A DNA stretch of 64,000 nucleotides, from positions 1 to 64,000 of the forward strand of contig JAZSET010000028.1 of assembly GCA_045531795.1 (NCBI GenBank). Reading direction: 5' to 3'. The notes beneath the pieces were generated by a model. It was not told where the DNA came from. It was given only the letters and a program-made list of their open reading frames with translations, and ran no database searches. Both the position numbers and the translations under genes were made by a program. The stretch comes from UBA4717 sp045531795 (GTDB taxonomy: Bacteria > Bacillota > Clostridia > Oscillospirales > CAG-272). Positions within the stretch are counted from its first letter, which is position 1; every line of letters starts with the position of its first letter. Positions 24,790 through 34,316 of this stretch are shown piece by piece.

Positions 24790-26238
24790 ATGTCAGAAAA
24801 CAAGGTTAATAAAATATTATTTGTAGGCAGTGAGGCAACTCCGTTTGCAGCCACAGGCGGACTTGGAGATGTTCTGGGCTCACTTCCCGCAGCCCTTAAA
24901 AAGGCAGGCGGAGAGGGTCTTGACATTCGTGTAGTCATACCGCTTTACACAAGTATTTCTGATGAAATACGCAAGGACTTTGAAAAGGTTTGCGAGTTTA
25001 CAGTAAATCTTTCCTGGAGACAGCAGTACTGCGGAGTCTATAAATATGACAAAGACGGAGTGACTTACTACTTCATAGATAACGAATATTATTTCAAGCG
25101 TTCGCTTATGTACGGAAGCTTTGATGATGGCGAAAGATATGCGTATTTTTGCAAAGCCGTGCTTGAAATGATGCCGCATATCGGATATTTTCCGGATGTT
25201 CTTCACGCCCACGACTGGCAGTCCGCACTTTCGGTAATATATCTCAAACGCAAATACAGATATTTCAAGGAATATTCTGAAATAAAGACTGTTTACACTA
25301 TTCACAATATCGAATACCAGGGTATTTACGGCTTTGAAATACTGTCTGATGTATTCTGCCTCGATTCCTGGGACAGATATATTGTGGAATACGACGGATG
25401 CATCAATTTAACAAAGGGTGCAATTGTTTGCTGCGATAAGCTTACAACAGTAAGCCCTAACTATGCAAACGAAATACAGACAGAGTATTATTCTCACGGA
25501 CTTCATTATATTCTTGCAATGAACCGTGATAAGATTACGGGAATAGTTAACGGAATTGACTATGACTATTATAATCCCGAAACGGATCCTGAAATAAGAC
25601 GGCATTTTTCTGCAGACAATCAGATTCAGAAAGCCGTTGACAAGACAGAGCTTCAGGGAATATTCGGTTTGCCAGAAAGAAAAGATGTCCCTTTAATTGC
25701 GATGATTTCAAGACTTGCATCCCACAAGGGCTTTGACCTTGTAAAGAGAATGCTTGAGGAGATTGTTACATATCTTGATGTGCAGTTTGTGCTTTTGGGC
25801 ACGGGCGAAACCGAGCTTGAGGACTATTTCTCATATATGGCGGCAAAATACCCCGACAGAATCGGAGTAAAGCTTGCATTTAACAAGAGCCTTGCAAAAC
25901 AGATATATGCAGGAGCTGACATATTCCTTATGCCATCAAAGAGTGAGCCGTGCGGTCTTGCACAGATGATAGCTTCCCGTTACGGCACGGTTGCTGTTGT
26001 AAGGGAAACAGGCGGACTCTATGATACAATAAAGCCGTATAATCCCGAAGACAAAACGGGCAACGGAATAACATTCAACACATATAATGCTCACGATATG
26101 TACGACGCAGTAAAGCGTGCAACAGAGCTTTATAAAAACAAGAGACAGTGGAAAGCACTTCGCACAAATGCCATGAATACAGATTTTTCGTGGAATTCTT
26201 CGGCAGAAAAATATTTGGAAATGTATAATAATCTTTAA
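24790..26238 (+). CDS. glgA: Glycogen synthase GlgA (GT5)
   Basis: 482 residues, two Rossmann domains. The N-terminal SEATPFAATGGLGDVLGSLP binds ADP-glucose (the family's K-x-G-G loop here reads A-T-G-G), HAHDWQSAL is the acceptor motif, and MPSKSEPCGLAQMIASRYG carries the catalytic E/sugar contacts. It extends alpha-1,4-glucan from ADP-glucose made by GlgC/GlgD. Preceded by GAAAGGAC. Confidence 0.96.
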   Translation: MSENKVNKILFVGSEATPFAATGGLGDVLGSLPAALKKAGGEGLDIRVVIPLYTSISDEIRKDFEKVCEFTVNLSWRQQYCGVYKYDKDGVTYYFIDNEYYFKRSLMYGSFDDGERYAYFCKAVLEMMPHIGYFPDVLHAHDWQSALSVIYLKRKYRYFKEYSEIKTVYTIHNIEYQGIYGFEILSDVFCLDSWDRYIVEYDGCINLTKGAIVCCDKLTTVSPNYANEIQTEYYSHGLHYILAMNRDKITGIVNGIDYDYYNPETDPEIRRHFSADNQIQKAVDKTELQGIFGLPERKDVPLIAMISRLASHKGFDLVKRMLEEIVTYLDVQFVLLGTGETELEDYFSYMAAKYPDRIGVKLAFNKSLAKQIYAGADIFLMPSKSEPCGLAQMIASRYGTVAVVRETGGLYDTIKPYNPEDKTGNGITFNTYNAHDMYDAVKRATELYKNKRQWKALRTNAMNTDFSWNSSAEKYLEMYNNL

Positions 26239-26262
26239 TCTCAGATAGTTACACAAGGAAAG

Positions 26263-28716
26263 TTGGAACAGAAAGTGAACAAAAAAACGGCAAAAAGCGA
26301 AATAAAAGAGGCAATAGAAAGTAAACTTGCAAGATACTATTCAACAACACCCGAGGAAGCAAGCGAACTTCAGATGTACAAAGCGGTATCCCTTTGCGTA
26401 AAGGATACGTTAACAAAAAAAGCAAGTGAATTCAAATCACAGTACAAAATGCTTCAACAGAAGAAGCTTTATTATCTGTGTATGGAATTTCTTGTAGGCA
26501 GACAGCTGCGTAATAATTTAAGAAACCTCGGAATAGCGGAAATTTACGGAGAGGTGCTTTCGGAATTCGGTTTTGATATTGATAAAATCTATTCCTGCGA
26601 GCCAGATCCGGGACTTGGAAACGGAGGACTTGGCAGACTTGCGGCTTGTTTTATGGATTCGCTCACGACACTTGATTACCACGCAACAGGCTTTTCGCTT
26701 TGTTATGAATACGGTCTTTTCAAGCAGAGAATAATTGACGGAGAGCAGATTGAATTGCCGGATGTCTGGATGCCCGACGGAGACGTCTGGCTTGTTCCGA
26801 GACAGGACAAAAAGTTTACTGTAAAATTTGGCGGACACGTAAGCGAAAGATGGGTTGACGGAAAACTTGAGCTTATTTATGAGGATCAGGAAGAGCTTCA
26901 GGCTGTACCTTACGATATGATGATATCGGGTGCGGACAGTAAAGCGGTAAACAAGTTAAGGCTTTTCAAGGCCCGCCCCGTACAGAACTTTGATATGGGA
27001 CTCTTCTCCCAGGGACAGTACATAAAGGCGATGGAGGACAGCAATAATGCGGATATTATATCCAAAGTGCTTTATCCGTCGGATAATCACGTTGAGGGAA
27101 AGTTCTTAAGACTCAGTCAGCAGTATTTCCTTGTGTCTGCATCCCTGCAGAGCATAATCAGTGACCACCTTGCCGCGTACGGCACACTTTCAAATCTTGC
27201 GGATAAGGTAGCAATTCACATAAACGATACACACCCGGCACTCGTAATACCCGAAATGATGAGAGTGCTTATAGATACTTATTCTTACAAGTGGGAGGAT
27301 GCCTGGGAAACCGTCAGAAAGACCGTGACTTATACCAATCATACGGTTATGCCCGAGGCGCTTGAAGTGTGGCCTGAGGACCTTCTTCGTGTCAAGCTTC
27401 CCAGAATTCACACGATTGTCTGCGAAATCAACCGCAGATTCTGTGCAGACCTCTGGAACAAGTATACAGGTGACTGGGACAGAATATCAAGAATGTCTAT
27501 AATGGCATCATCTCAGGTGAGAATGGCAAACCTCAGTATTGTAGGCTCAAATAAGGTAAACGGAGTTTCAAAACTTCACACCGAGATACTCAAGAGTACG
27601 GTTTTCCACGATTTTTACAAGCACGATCCCGAAATGTTTGTAAATGTTACAAACGGTATAGCACATCGCAGATGGCTTTGCTATGCAAACCCGAGACTTG
27701 CGTCTCTTCTTGATGAGTGCATCGGAGACTCATACAGAAAGTCTCCCGAAAAGCTTGCTGATTTTTCAAAGTTTTACGGAGATAAGGCCGTTTATGAAAA
27801 GCTTGAAAAAATCAAGCGGGAAAACAAAGCGGCGTTCTCAATGTATCTGCAGAACAAAACAGGCATAAAGCTTAATCCCGATTCAGTCTTTGATGTTCAG
27901 GTTAAGCGTATGCATGAGTACAAGAGACAGCTTCTCAATGCAATTAAAATTATAAGCATTTATAATGAATTGCTTGAAAATCCCGACAAGGATATAAGAC
28001 CTCAGACCTTTATTTTCGGCGCAAAGGCTGCTCCGGGGTATTATATGGCTAAAAATATAATCAAGCTTATATACAATATCGGTCAGGAGATAGAAAAGAA
28101 TCCGAAAATAAGAGAAAAAATCAAGGTTGTATTTTTAGAGGATTACAATGTTAGCCTTGCAGAAATACTTATTCCTTCTGCTGACATAAGCGAGCAGATT
28201 TCCCTTGCGGGCAAGGAAGCAAGCGGAACGGGAAATATGAAGCTTATGATAAACGGCGCAGTAACGCTCGGAACTCTTGACGGCGCGAATGTTGAAATAA
28301 GCGAGGCTGTTGGCAAGGACAATATTTATATATTCGGCCTCACAACAGAAGAGGTTGAGGACCTATGGAAGAGGGGATACCGTTCTGTTGAATTCTATAA
28401 CAACAGTTCTGCACTCCGTGCAGCTGTTGACAGAATGGGAGCAGGTTTTAACGGCGTAAGCTTTGATAATATGAAAAATTATCTTATATATGCACAGCCT
28501 GTTTCGGACCCATATATGTGTCTTGCTGATTTTGATTCCTACAAGAAGGCACACGACCGGCTTATAAGTGATTATGCTGACCGCGACAAGTGGCTTGGTA
28601 TGTCGCTTACAAATATCGCTTCTGCGGGAGTATTCTCATCTGACAGAAGCATTGGCGAATATGCACGCAACATATGGCATATAGAGCCTGCAAATTTCAA
28701 AAAGAACAAAAAGTAA
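26263..28716 (+). CDS. glgP: Glycogen/maltodextrin phosphorylase (GT35)
   Basis: 817 residues. DPGLGNGGLGRLAACFMDSL is the N-terminal signature, and EASGTGNMKLMINGAVTLGTLDGANVE holds the PLP-binding lysine. It releases glucose-1-phosphate from alpha-1,4-glucan ends. No ATG is available near the start: TTG at 26263 lies only 3 nt after AAGGA, and GTG at 26275 is the alternative, so the true N-terminus is uncertain by four residues. Being in one operon with GlgC/D/A puts synthesis and breakdown under common control. Confidence 0.95.
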   Translation: MEQKVNKKTAKSEIKEAIESKLARYYSTTPEEASELQMYKAVSLCVKDTLTKKASEFKSQYKMLQQKKLYYLCMEFLVGRQLRNNLRNLGIAEIYGEVLSEFGFDIDKIYSCEPDPGLGNGGLGRLAACFMDSLTTLDYHATGFSLCYEYGLFKQRIIDGEQIELPDVWMPDGDVWLVPRQDKKFTVKFGGHVSERWVDGKLELIYEDQEELQAVPYDMMISGADSKAVNKLRLFKARPVQNFDMGLFSQGQYIKAMEDSNNADIISKVLYPSDNHVEGKFLRLSQQYFLVSASLQSIISDHLAAYGTLSNLADKVAIHINDTHPALVIPEMMRVLIDTYSYKWEDAWETVRKTVTYTNHTVMPEALEVWPEDLLRVKLPRIHTIVCEINRRFCADLWNKYTGDWDRISRMSIMASSQVRMANLSIVGSNKVNGVSKLHTEILKSTVFHDFYKHDPEMFVNVTNGIAHRRWLCYANPRLASLLDECIGDSYRKSPEKLADFSKFYGDKAVYEKLEKIKRENKAAFSMYLQNKTGIKLNPDSVFDVQVKRMHEYKRQLLNAIKIISIYNELLENPDKDIRPQTFIFGAKAAPGYYMAKNIIKLIYNIGQEIEKNPKIREKIKVVFLEDYNVSLAEILIPSADISEQISLAGKEASGTGNMKLMINGAVTLGTLDGANVEISEAVGKDNIYIFGLTTEEVEDLWKRGYRSVEFYNNSSALRAAVDRMGAGFNGVSFDNMKNYLIYAQPVSDPYMCLADFDSYKKAHDRLISDYADRDKWLGMSLTNIASAGVFSSDRSIGEYARNIWHIEPANFKKNKK

Positions 28717-28726
28717 AACAGCACGG

Positions 28727-28751
28727 CGGCAGAGTTTATGTAACTCTGCCG
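28727..28751 (+). promoter_or_regulatory. Intercistronic hairpin between glgP and the GH13 gene
   Basis: 10-bp stem CGGCAGAGTT-N5-AACTCTGCCG with no T-run after it. Such a hairpin may stabilise the upstream message or attenuate the last gene rather than terminate. Confidence 0.6.
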
Positions 28752-28773
28752 TAAGCTTGATTATGGAGATATT

Positions 28774-30654
28774 ATGATAGCACGCCCCATACTGCGCAAA
28801 TTTTGTAAAACTCAGCCCTGTGCAGATTTGTTTTCTGCGTTTGCCTACAGTGACCAACTGAAGATATGCGTTTTTATACCAAGAGAGTATGAAGCACAAA
28901 GCCTTAATATTGATTTGTATTACGATGATACAATGACGCATACTGCAGAACCGGCAAAAAAGGTGTTGTCGGACGAAAAATTTGATATTTTTGAGTACAG
29001 TTTCGATTTTGGAAGAATGTGTCTGCCGTCAGACGGAGGACTCTTTTATTATCATTTTTTCTTTGACAGTCACGGCAGAAAAATGTATGTCTCAAGAAAC
29101 GGAGAGGATTTACTCCCGCAGGTAATAACAGATGAAAGCGCAGTATCTTCGTATCAGCTGACGGTTTATTGTGATAACTTTAGGACTCCGGATGACTTTA
29201 AGGGCGGTATAATCTATCAGATATTTGTTGACCGATTCTTTAAAGGAAAAAGGGAAGTGTCCGCACGAGAGGATGCAGTAATAAACGGTAACTGGTACTC
29301 GGATATTTCAGAATATCCCGAATATCCCGGGGCATTTGTTAAAAACAACACCTTTTACGGCGGAACACTGTGGGGAGTTGTTGAAAAGCTTCCGTATTTA
29401 AAGAGCCTCGGTGTTGATTTTATCTATCTGAATCCGATTTTTGAAGCCTGTTCCAATCACAAGTACGATACGGGTGACTACAATAAGGTTGATGAGATGT
29501 TTGGCGGAGACGAGGCTCTTGACGAGCTTATCTCTGAAGCAAAAAAACAGGGAATAGGTATAATTCTTGACGGAGTTTTCAATCACACCGGTTCGGACAG
29601 CATTTACTTTAATAAAAACGGGCGTTATGATACTGTCGGCGCATATAATTCTCCCGACAGTGAATATGCCGATTGGTATTTTTTTGAAAAATATCCCGAC
29701 GAATACAAGTCCTGGTGGGGAATTGAAATTTTGCCGAAGCTCAACGGTAGAAATGAAAAACTGCGCGAATTTATTTGCTCGGAAAACGGCGTTATCCGCA
29801 AATATCTTAAAAAAGGTGTGTTCGGATGGAGACTCGATGTTGCCGATGAGCTTGACGAGGATCTTTTGTGTGAAATCCGTAAAGCGGCAAAAAAAGAGGG
29901 AGACAGGATCGTAATCGGTGAAGTCTGGGAAGACGCCTCAAACAAAGTGGCGTACGACAGACGCAGAAAATATTTTCGCGGAAACGAACTTGACTCGGTA
30001 ATGAATTATCCCTTAAGGCAGGCCGTTATAGATTATGTTATGAGTGGCGATGCTTTTGGTATTGCACGCACTGCAACTGAAATATATATGCATTATCCGA
30101 AGTGCGTAAGCGATACTCTGATGAACTTTCTCGGCACACACGACACACAGAGAATACTTTCCGTTCTAACAGGCGAGAACCTGAATGATAAGACAAATAA
30201 AGAACTTTCCACTTATAAAGCAGAGCATAAAAACTATGCGGCGGCAGTACAAAGACTAAAGGTTGCATACCTCATAGTGGCAACAATGCCGGGTGTACCC
30301 TGTATCTATTACGGTGACGAGGCAGGTGTAGATGGCGGCCGTGACCCATTTAACCGCAAGCCATATCCCTGGGGATTTGAAAATGATGAGCTTGTTGACT
30401 GGTATAAGAAACTCGGTAAAATCAGAAAAAGCGAAAACCTCTTTAAAGAGGGCTACTTCAGGGTAAAAGAGAGCAAAAACTCGGTTTTTGCCTACGAAAG
30501 ATTTGATGAAAACGAAAAAATAATTGTAGTGGTGAACCTGGGTGACACGGATTATAAAACAGATATAGACAACGGAATATCTCTGCTTGATAAATGCGCA
30601 GAGATTCACACAGTGCCCCCAGACAGCGTACAAATAATAAAGGTGCAGTCTTAA
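28774..30654 (+). CDS. GH13 alpha-glucan hydrolase (neopullulanase/amylopullulanase-like)
   Basis: 626 residues. An N-terminal beta domain (about 1-125, resembling CBM34) is followed by the (beta/alpha)8 barrel. Conserved region I is DGVFNHTG, II is GWRLDVADE (nucleophile Asp), III is IGEVWED (acid Glu), IV is FLGTHDTQR. There is no signal peptide, so it acts inside the cell, probably on glycogen or imported maltodextrins, including alpha-1,6 branches. The sequence is not a branching enzyme by its N-terminus. GGAG precedes the ATG. Last gene of the glycogen operon. Confidence 0.88.
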   Translation: MIARPILRKFCKTQPCADLFSAFAYSDQLKICVFIPREYEAQSLNIDLYYDDTMTHTAEPAKKVLSDEKFDIFEYSFDFGRMCLPSDGGLFYYHFFFDSHGRKMYVSRNGEDLLPQVITDESAVSSYQLTVYCDNFRTPDDFKGGIIYQIFVDRFFKGKREVSAREDAVINGNWYSDISEYPEYPGAFVKNNTFYGGTLWGVVEKLPYLKSLGVDFIYLNPIFEACSNHKYDTGDYNKVDEMFGGDEALDELISEAKKQGIGIILDGVFNHTGSDSIYFNKNGRYDTVGAYNSPDSEYADWYFFEKYPDEYKSWWGIEILPKLNGRNEKLREFICSENGVIRKYLKKGVFGWRLDVADELDEDLLCEIRKAAKKEGDRIVIGEVWEDASNKVAYDRRRKYFRGNELDSVMNYPLRQAVIDYVMSGDAFGIARTATEIYMHYPKCVSDTLMNFLGTHDTQRILSVLTGENLNDKTNKELSTYKAEHKNYAAAVQRLKVAYLIVATMPGVPCIYYGDEAGVDGGRDPFNRKPYPWGFENDELVDWYKKLGKIRKSENLFKEGYFRVKESKNSVFAYERFDENEKIIVVVNLGDTDYKTDIDNGISLLDKCAEIHTVPPDSVQIIKVQS

Positions 30655-30678
30655 AGGACTGCACCGCAGTTATATTTT
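30642..30678 (+). terminator. Glycogen operon terminator
   Basis: GGTGCAGTC-N6-GACTGCACC (30642-30665), spanning the GH13 stop, then a T-rich stretch (TTATATTTTG). Confidence 0.75.
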
Positions 30679-31512
30679 GCTTTTGCGTATAGTTTCACTC
30701 GGAGAAAAACCAAGATATTTTTTGTAGACTGTACTGAAGTAGTTCTGGTCGCAGAAATTAAGCTTTGCAGCACATTCTTTAACACTCATTCCCGATTTCA
30801 GAAATTCTTCTGCACGCCTTACTTTCATCATTGTAAAATAGTGCATAACTCCCATACCAAGGTATTTTGCAAACAATTTTTTCAGATTGCTGCGGCTTAC
30901 ATTACACTTTTCTGCTATTTCATCCATATTTAAGTCAAGATCAATATTGTTTGACAGGAAATATACCACATCTGCAAAAAGCAGGGCACCTTTTGAACGG
31001 TTTTCCTTTTTGACCGGTGCCGGCTTTTTATGGAAAGAAATCATTTTCAAAAAGAATGCTTCAAGCTCCTTGATGCAAATTTCGGCGTCCGGCATATGGT
31101 TTTCTTTTATTCCCCTGACAGCAATTGAGGGGTTGTCAAAACACTCTTTGATATTATTCTGGAGTCTGGTAATAGTGAAAAGTTCGCTTTCGGGCAGGAA
31201 AAAGATGTTTTGCTCTAAAGAAACAGGATTTTCTGTCTGGAATGATATGACTATTATGCCGGCTGTATCTTGTCCCTCTGTCCAGATAGAATGAAATTCC
31301 ATAGGTGCGTGCAGTATGCAGTCGCCTTTTTCGAGGGAAATAATTTCAGTTTCCGAGCAGACTCCGATTTTTCCGCTTGTTACAAAAACGGCCTCCCAGA
31401 AATTGTGAATTTCTCCTCCGAAACGGTAGTTTGCTGCCCTCGTTGCAGCGAAAGAGGTGTACAGCGATTTTATCGACAGAGTATTTGGCACAATACATTC
31501 AGTAAAATTCAT
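30670..31512 (-). CDS. AraC-family regulator of the adjacent GH109-like/NahK-like operon
   Basis: 280 residues. The N-terminal cupin has IVEKGD-like LEKGDCILHAPMEFHSIWTEG. The C-terminal AraC domain has LNMDEIAEKCNVSRSNLKKLFAKYLGMG and VKECAAKLNFCDQNYFSTVYKKYLGFSPSETIRK. GAGGTAATT precedes the ATG. It is divergent from the oxidoreductase-like gene; two half-sites 21 bp apart lie just upstream of that gene's -35, so it probably activates the operon on sensing an amino sugar or glycan. The sensor ligand is inferred from gene context only. Confidence 0.87.
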   Translation of the reverse strand: MNFTECIVPNTLSIKSLYTSFAATRAANYRFGGEIHNFWEAVFVTSGKIGVCSETEIISLEKGDCILHAPMEFHSIWTEGQDTAGIIVISFQTENPVSLEQNIFFLPESELFTITRLQNNIKECFDNPSIAVRGIKENHMPDAEICIKELEAFFLKMISFHKKPAPVKKENRSKGALLFADVVYFLSNNIDLDLNMDEIAEKCNVSRSNLKKLFAKYLGMGVMHYFTMMKVRRAEEFLKSGMSVKECAAKLNFCDQNYFSTVYKKYLGFSPSETIRKSKI

Positions 31513-31577
31513 AATTACCTCAATTTGTTGATGAATTGTCAGAATTGCCTCAAAAAAGTGTCCAAACTCAAAGAAAC

Positions 31578-31642
31578 GTGGCTGATTTTAAAGAAAAAGT
31601 AGCCGATTTTCTATTGATATTTGTGTTTGGATATGTTAATAT
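31578..31642 (+). promoter_or_regulatory. AraC-type direct repeats and promoter
   Basis: GTGGCTGATTTT (31578-31589) and GTAGCCGATTTT (31599-31610) are direct repeats exactly 21 bp apart, two helical turns. They end 3 bp before TTGATA (31614-31619), which has TAATAT (31637-31642) 17 bp on. This is the layout of an AraC activator bound next to polymerase. Confidence 0.7.
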
Positions 31643-31699
31643 GATAACATATGATGATAATTATGTCAATATGGTTCTACTAATCTCAGGAGGATTATT

Positions 31700-32920
31700 A
31701 TGAAAAAGAAGCTTAAAGTTGGAGTAATCGGAATCGGACCACGTGGAATCGGTGTTGTATATGACTGTCTCTTGCCTCGTAAAGATGTTGAGCTTACCTG
31801 TATTTGCGATGTTTACGAAGACAAAATGCAGAAGCTTATTGATAAAATTAAAGAGAACGGCACTTACAAGATTCCTAAAACCTATACAGACTATCACGAT
31901 GTTATTGCATCAAAGGATGTAGAGGCTGTAATTATTATAACCTCATGGGAGCCGCATATAAAGATTGCCTGCGAATGTATGGAAGCAGGTAAGCCTGTCG
32001 GTGTTGAGGTTGGCGGAGCATACAGCATTGACGATTGCTGGAAGCTTGTCCGCACACAGGAAAGAACAGGTGTTAAGTGTATGCTTCTTGAAAACTGCTG
32101 CTATGGCAGATATGAGCTTTTTGCACTTAATATGGTTAAGCAGGGCTTGTTAGGTGAAATTGTTCACTGCTCGGGCGGTTACCACCACGATCTGCGTCCT
32201 GAGGTTGCTCACGGCCGTGAAAATCGTCACTACAGACTCAGAAACTATCTTAACAGGAACTGTGAAAACTATCCTACCCATGAGCTTGGTCCTATAGCAA
32301 AGGTGCTTGGAATCAATCAGGGTAACAGAATGCTTACTCTGACATCTACAGCATCAAAGGCTGCAGGAATGCACGAATTTATCAAAAATGATGAAAAATC
32401 AGGCAAGGATCTTCTTGATATGGATTTCGCCCAGGGAGATATTGTAACAACAGTAATCAAATGTGCTCACGGCGAAACAATTGTTCTCACCCTTGACACC
32501 ACACTTCCTCGTTATTATACTCGTGCTTTTACTGTTCGAGGAACAAAGGGTATGTACGAAGGAGTAACAAACTCCGTTTTTATGGATGGAGACGAGCATT
32601 TTGGTTGGAGCAAAAACTGGAACAACGCAAAGGAATATGTTGAAAAGTACGAGCATCCAATCTGGAAAAAATACAATGAAGAAGGCATCACAGGTGCACA
32701 TGACGGCATTGACTGGCTTGTTTACGGTGCGTTTGTAGACTGTATTCTTAATGACTATGATCCGCCAATCGACGTATATGATATGGCGGCATGGATGTCG
32801 ATAACAGCACTTTCAGAAGAATCAATAGCAGGCGGAAGTAAGCCTGTGGCTATCCCCGATTTTACAAACGGACTCTGGCTTGAGAGAAAGACAAACATAA
32901 GCCCTGAGTACGCATTCTAA
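31700..32920 (+). CDS. Gfo/Idh/MocA-family protein resembling GH109 alpha-N-acetylgalactosaminidase
   Basis: 406 residues. The NAD-binding Rossmann fold is at the start (VGVIGIGPRGIGVVYDC). ENCCYGRYELFALNMVKQGLLGEIVHCSGGYHHDLR and NYPTHELGPIAKVLGINQGNR follow the pattern of GH109, NAD-dependent enzymes that remove GalNAc from blood-group A antigen and mucin-type glycans. No signal peptide is seen, so it would act on imported sugars, or it may be a plain sugar dehydrogenase. AGGAGG precedes the ATG. Followed 41 bp later by a NahK-like kinase, in keeping with GalNAc/GlcNAc use. Confidence 0.75.
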   Translation: MKKKLKVGVIGIGPRGIGVVYDCLLPRKDVELTCICDVYEDKMQKLIDKIKENGTYKIPKTYTDYHDVIASKDVEAVIIITSWEPHIKIACECMEAGKPVGVEVGGAYSIDDCWKLVRTQERTGVKCMLLENCCYGRYELFALNMVKQGLLGEIVHCSGGYHHDLRPEVAHGRENRHYRLRNYLNRNCENYPTHELGPIAKVLGINQGNRMLTLTSTASKAAGMHEFIKNDEKSGKDLLDMDFAQGDIVTTVIKCAHGETIVLTLDTTLPRYYTRAFTVRGTKGMYEGVTNSVFMDGDEHFGWSKNWNNAKEYVEKYEHPIWKKYNEEGITGAHDGIDWLVYGAFVDCILNDYDPPIDVYDMAAWMSITALSEESIAGGSKPVAIPDFTNGLWLERKTNISPEYAF

Positions 32921-32961
32921 AAAAACAAGCCCGGTAGCGGCAGAAGAAAGGAAATGAAAAA

Positions 32962-34041
32962 ATGGCTTATCAGATTAAGGACATCATAAGACATTTTCGC
33001 GTAGAATTTGAAGCTGATCCCTATGGCAACGGACACATTAACGATACATATATTGCAGGCTGTAACCCAAGATACATTCTTCAGCGTATCAATAGCAATG
33101 TGTTCAAAAATCCCCCCCAGGTAATGTCGAATATTGCAAAGGTTTGCGATTATCTGAGAGAAAAAATAATTGCAGACGGCGGAGATCCCGACCGTGAAAC
33201 ACTTACACTTATAAGAACAGAAGACGGCAAAGATTATTACAAGGCAAGTGAAAATGATTATTTCAGAGTGTATAAGTTTATCGAGGATTCGATTTCACTT
33301 GATGCTCCGGAAAATCCTACACAGTTTTATAATGCTGCAAGGGCTTTTGGTAAATTCCAGAGATATCTTTCTGATTTTCCTGCAGAAGAACTTTATGAAA
33401 CTATAAAGGATTTCCATAATACACCCAAGCGCTTTGAAGCTCTTGAGGAGGCAATTGCAAAGGATAGTTGCGGCAGACTTAAGGAAGTAATGCCCGAGGT
33501 TGAATTTGCCCGTGCTCACAAAGACATTTGTTCGCTTATCGTTGACGGTATTGCAGATGGAAGTATTCCACTTCGCGTAACACACAATGATACAAAGCTT
33601 AACAATGTAATGCTTGATGCCACAACTCAGGAAGGTCTTTGTGTAATTGACCTTGATACAGTAATGCCCGGTTCACTCCTTTATGACTTCGGTGATGCAC
33701 TCAGAGCAGGTACAAACACAGGGGCAGAGGATGAGACAAATCTTGATCTTGTTACCTCTAGCCTTGAAATGTTTGAAGCATTTGCAAAGGGCTTCGGAGA
33801 AGAACTTGCAGATACCTTTACAGAGCGTGAAGTTGAGCTTCTTGCGATGTCGGGAATCATTCTTACCTTTGAATGTGGAATTCGATTCCTTGCCGACTAT
33901 TTAAATGGAGACACATATTTTAAGATTCACCGTGAAAAGCACAATCTTGACAGAGCAAGAAATCAGTTCAAGCTCGTTTCTGATATGGAAAGCAAGCTTG
34001 ATGAAATGAATGCAATTGTTAAGCGTGTACTTGGCAAGTAA
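32962..34041 (+). CDS. N-acetylhexosamine 1-kinase-like protein (APH fold)
   Basis: 359 residues with the aminoglycoside-phosphotransferase fold. PYGNGHINDTYI with YILQRINSNVF at the start and the catalytic HNDTKLNNVMLD plus VIDLDTVMPGSLLYDFGDALR follow the pattern of bifidobacterial NahK, which turns GlcNAc or GalNAc into the 1-phosphate in the mucin/milk-oligosaccharide pathway. It is co-transcribed with the GH109-like gene. The partner enzymes (lacto-N-biose phosphorylase, GalT, GalE) are not in this window. Specificity is inferred. Confidence 0.75.
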   Translation: MAYQIKDIIRHFRVEFEADPYGNGHINDTYIAGCNPRYILQRINSNVFKNPPQVMSNIAKVCDYLREKIIADGGDPDRETLTLIRTEDGKDYYKASENDYFRVYKFIEDSISLDAPENPTQFYNAARAFGKFQRYLSDFPAEELYETIKDFHNTPKRFEALEEAIAKDSCGRLKEVMPEVEFARAHKDICSLIVDGIADGSIPLRVTHNDTKLNNVMLDATTQEGLCVIDLDTVMPGSLLYDFGDALRAGTNTGAEDETNLDLVTSSLEMFEAFAKGFGEELADTFTEREVELLAMSGIILTFECGIRFLADYLNGDTYFKIHREKHNLDRARNQFKLVSDMESKLDEMNAIVKRVLGK

Positions 34042-34048
34042 TATCAGA

Positions 34049-34087
34049 ATACCTGGAGAACCAAATAGTTCTCCGGGTATATTTTTG
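34049..34087 (+). terminator. Terminator of the GH109-like/NahK-like operon
   Basis: ATACCTGGAGAAC and GTTCTCCGGGTAT pair around a short loop, followed by ATTTTTG. Confidence 0.85.
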
Positions 34088-34097
34088 CATAAAAGCA

Positions 34098-34126
34098 TTG
34101 ACTTGATAGTAAAATGATGGTATAAT
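34098..34126 (+). promoter_or_regulatory. tRNA-Arg promoter
   Basis: TTGACT (34098-34103), 17 bp, TATAAT (34121-34126), 22 bp before the tRNA. Confidence 0.85.
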
Positions 34127-34147
34127 ATCGTTATGTGAATTACATAT

Positions 34148-34222
34148 GCCCCCGTAGTAAAGTGGATATTACAAGTCCCTCCTAAGGATTAGTCGTGAGT
34201 TCGATTCTCGCCGGGGGTGCCA
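34148..34222 (+). tRNA. tRNA-Arg (anticodon CCT)
   Basis: 75 nt with encoded CCA. The acceptor stem GCCCCCG pairs with CGGGGGT. The anticodon stem-loop AGTCC-CTCCTAA-GGATT reads CCT, for the AGG codon. The T-arm GTGAG-TTCGATT-CTCGC is regular apart from a G-T pair. Single gene with its own promoter and terminator. Confidence 0.95.
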
Positions 34223-34255
34223 AAAATGCCAACATTTGTTGGCATTTTTGTTTTC
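34223..34255 (+). terminator. tRNA-Arg terminator
   Basis: AAAAATGCCAACA-TTTG-TTGGCATTTTT directly after CCA. Confidence 0.9.
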
Positions 34256-34271
34256 AGAGAAAGAATATAAG

Positions 34272-34299
34272 AAAAGGACCTGCCGTTCTGGCAGGCCCT
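34272..34299 (-). terminator. Terminator of the secreted repeat protein
   Basis: Minus-strand GGGCCTGCC-N5-GGCAGGTCC then TTTTCTTAT (34276-34298). Confidence 0.8.
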
Positions 34300-34316
34300 T
34301 AATTAGTATATACTAA

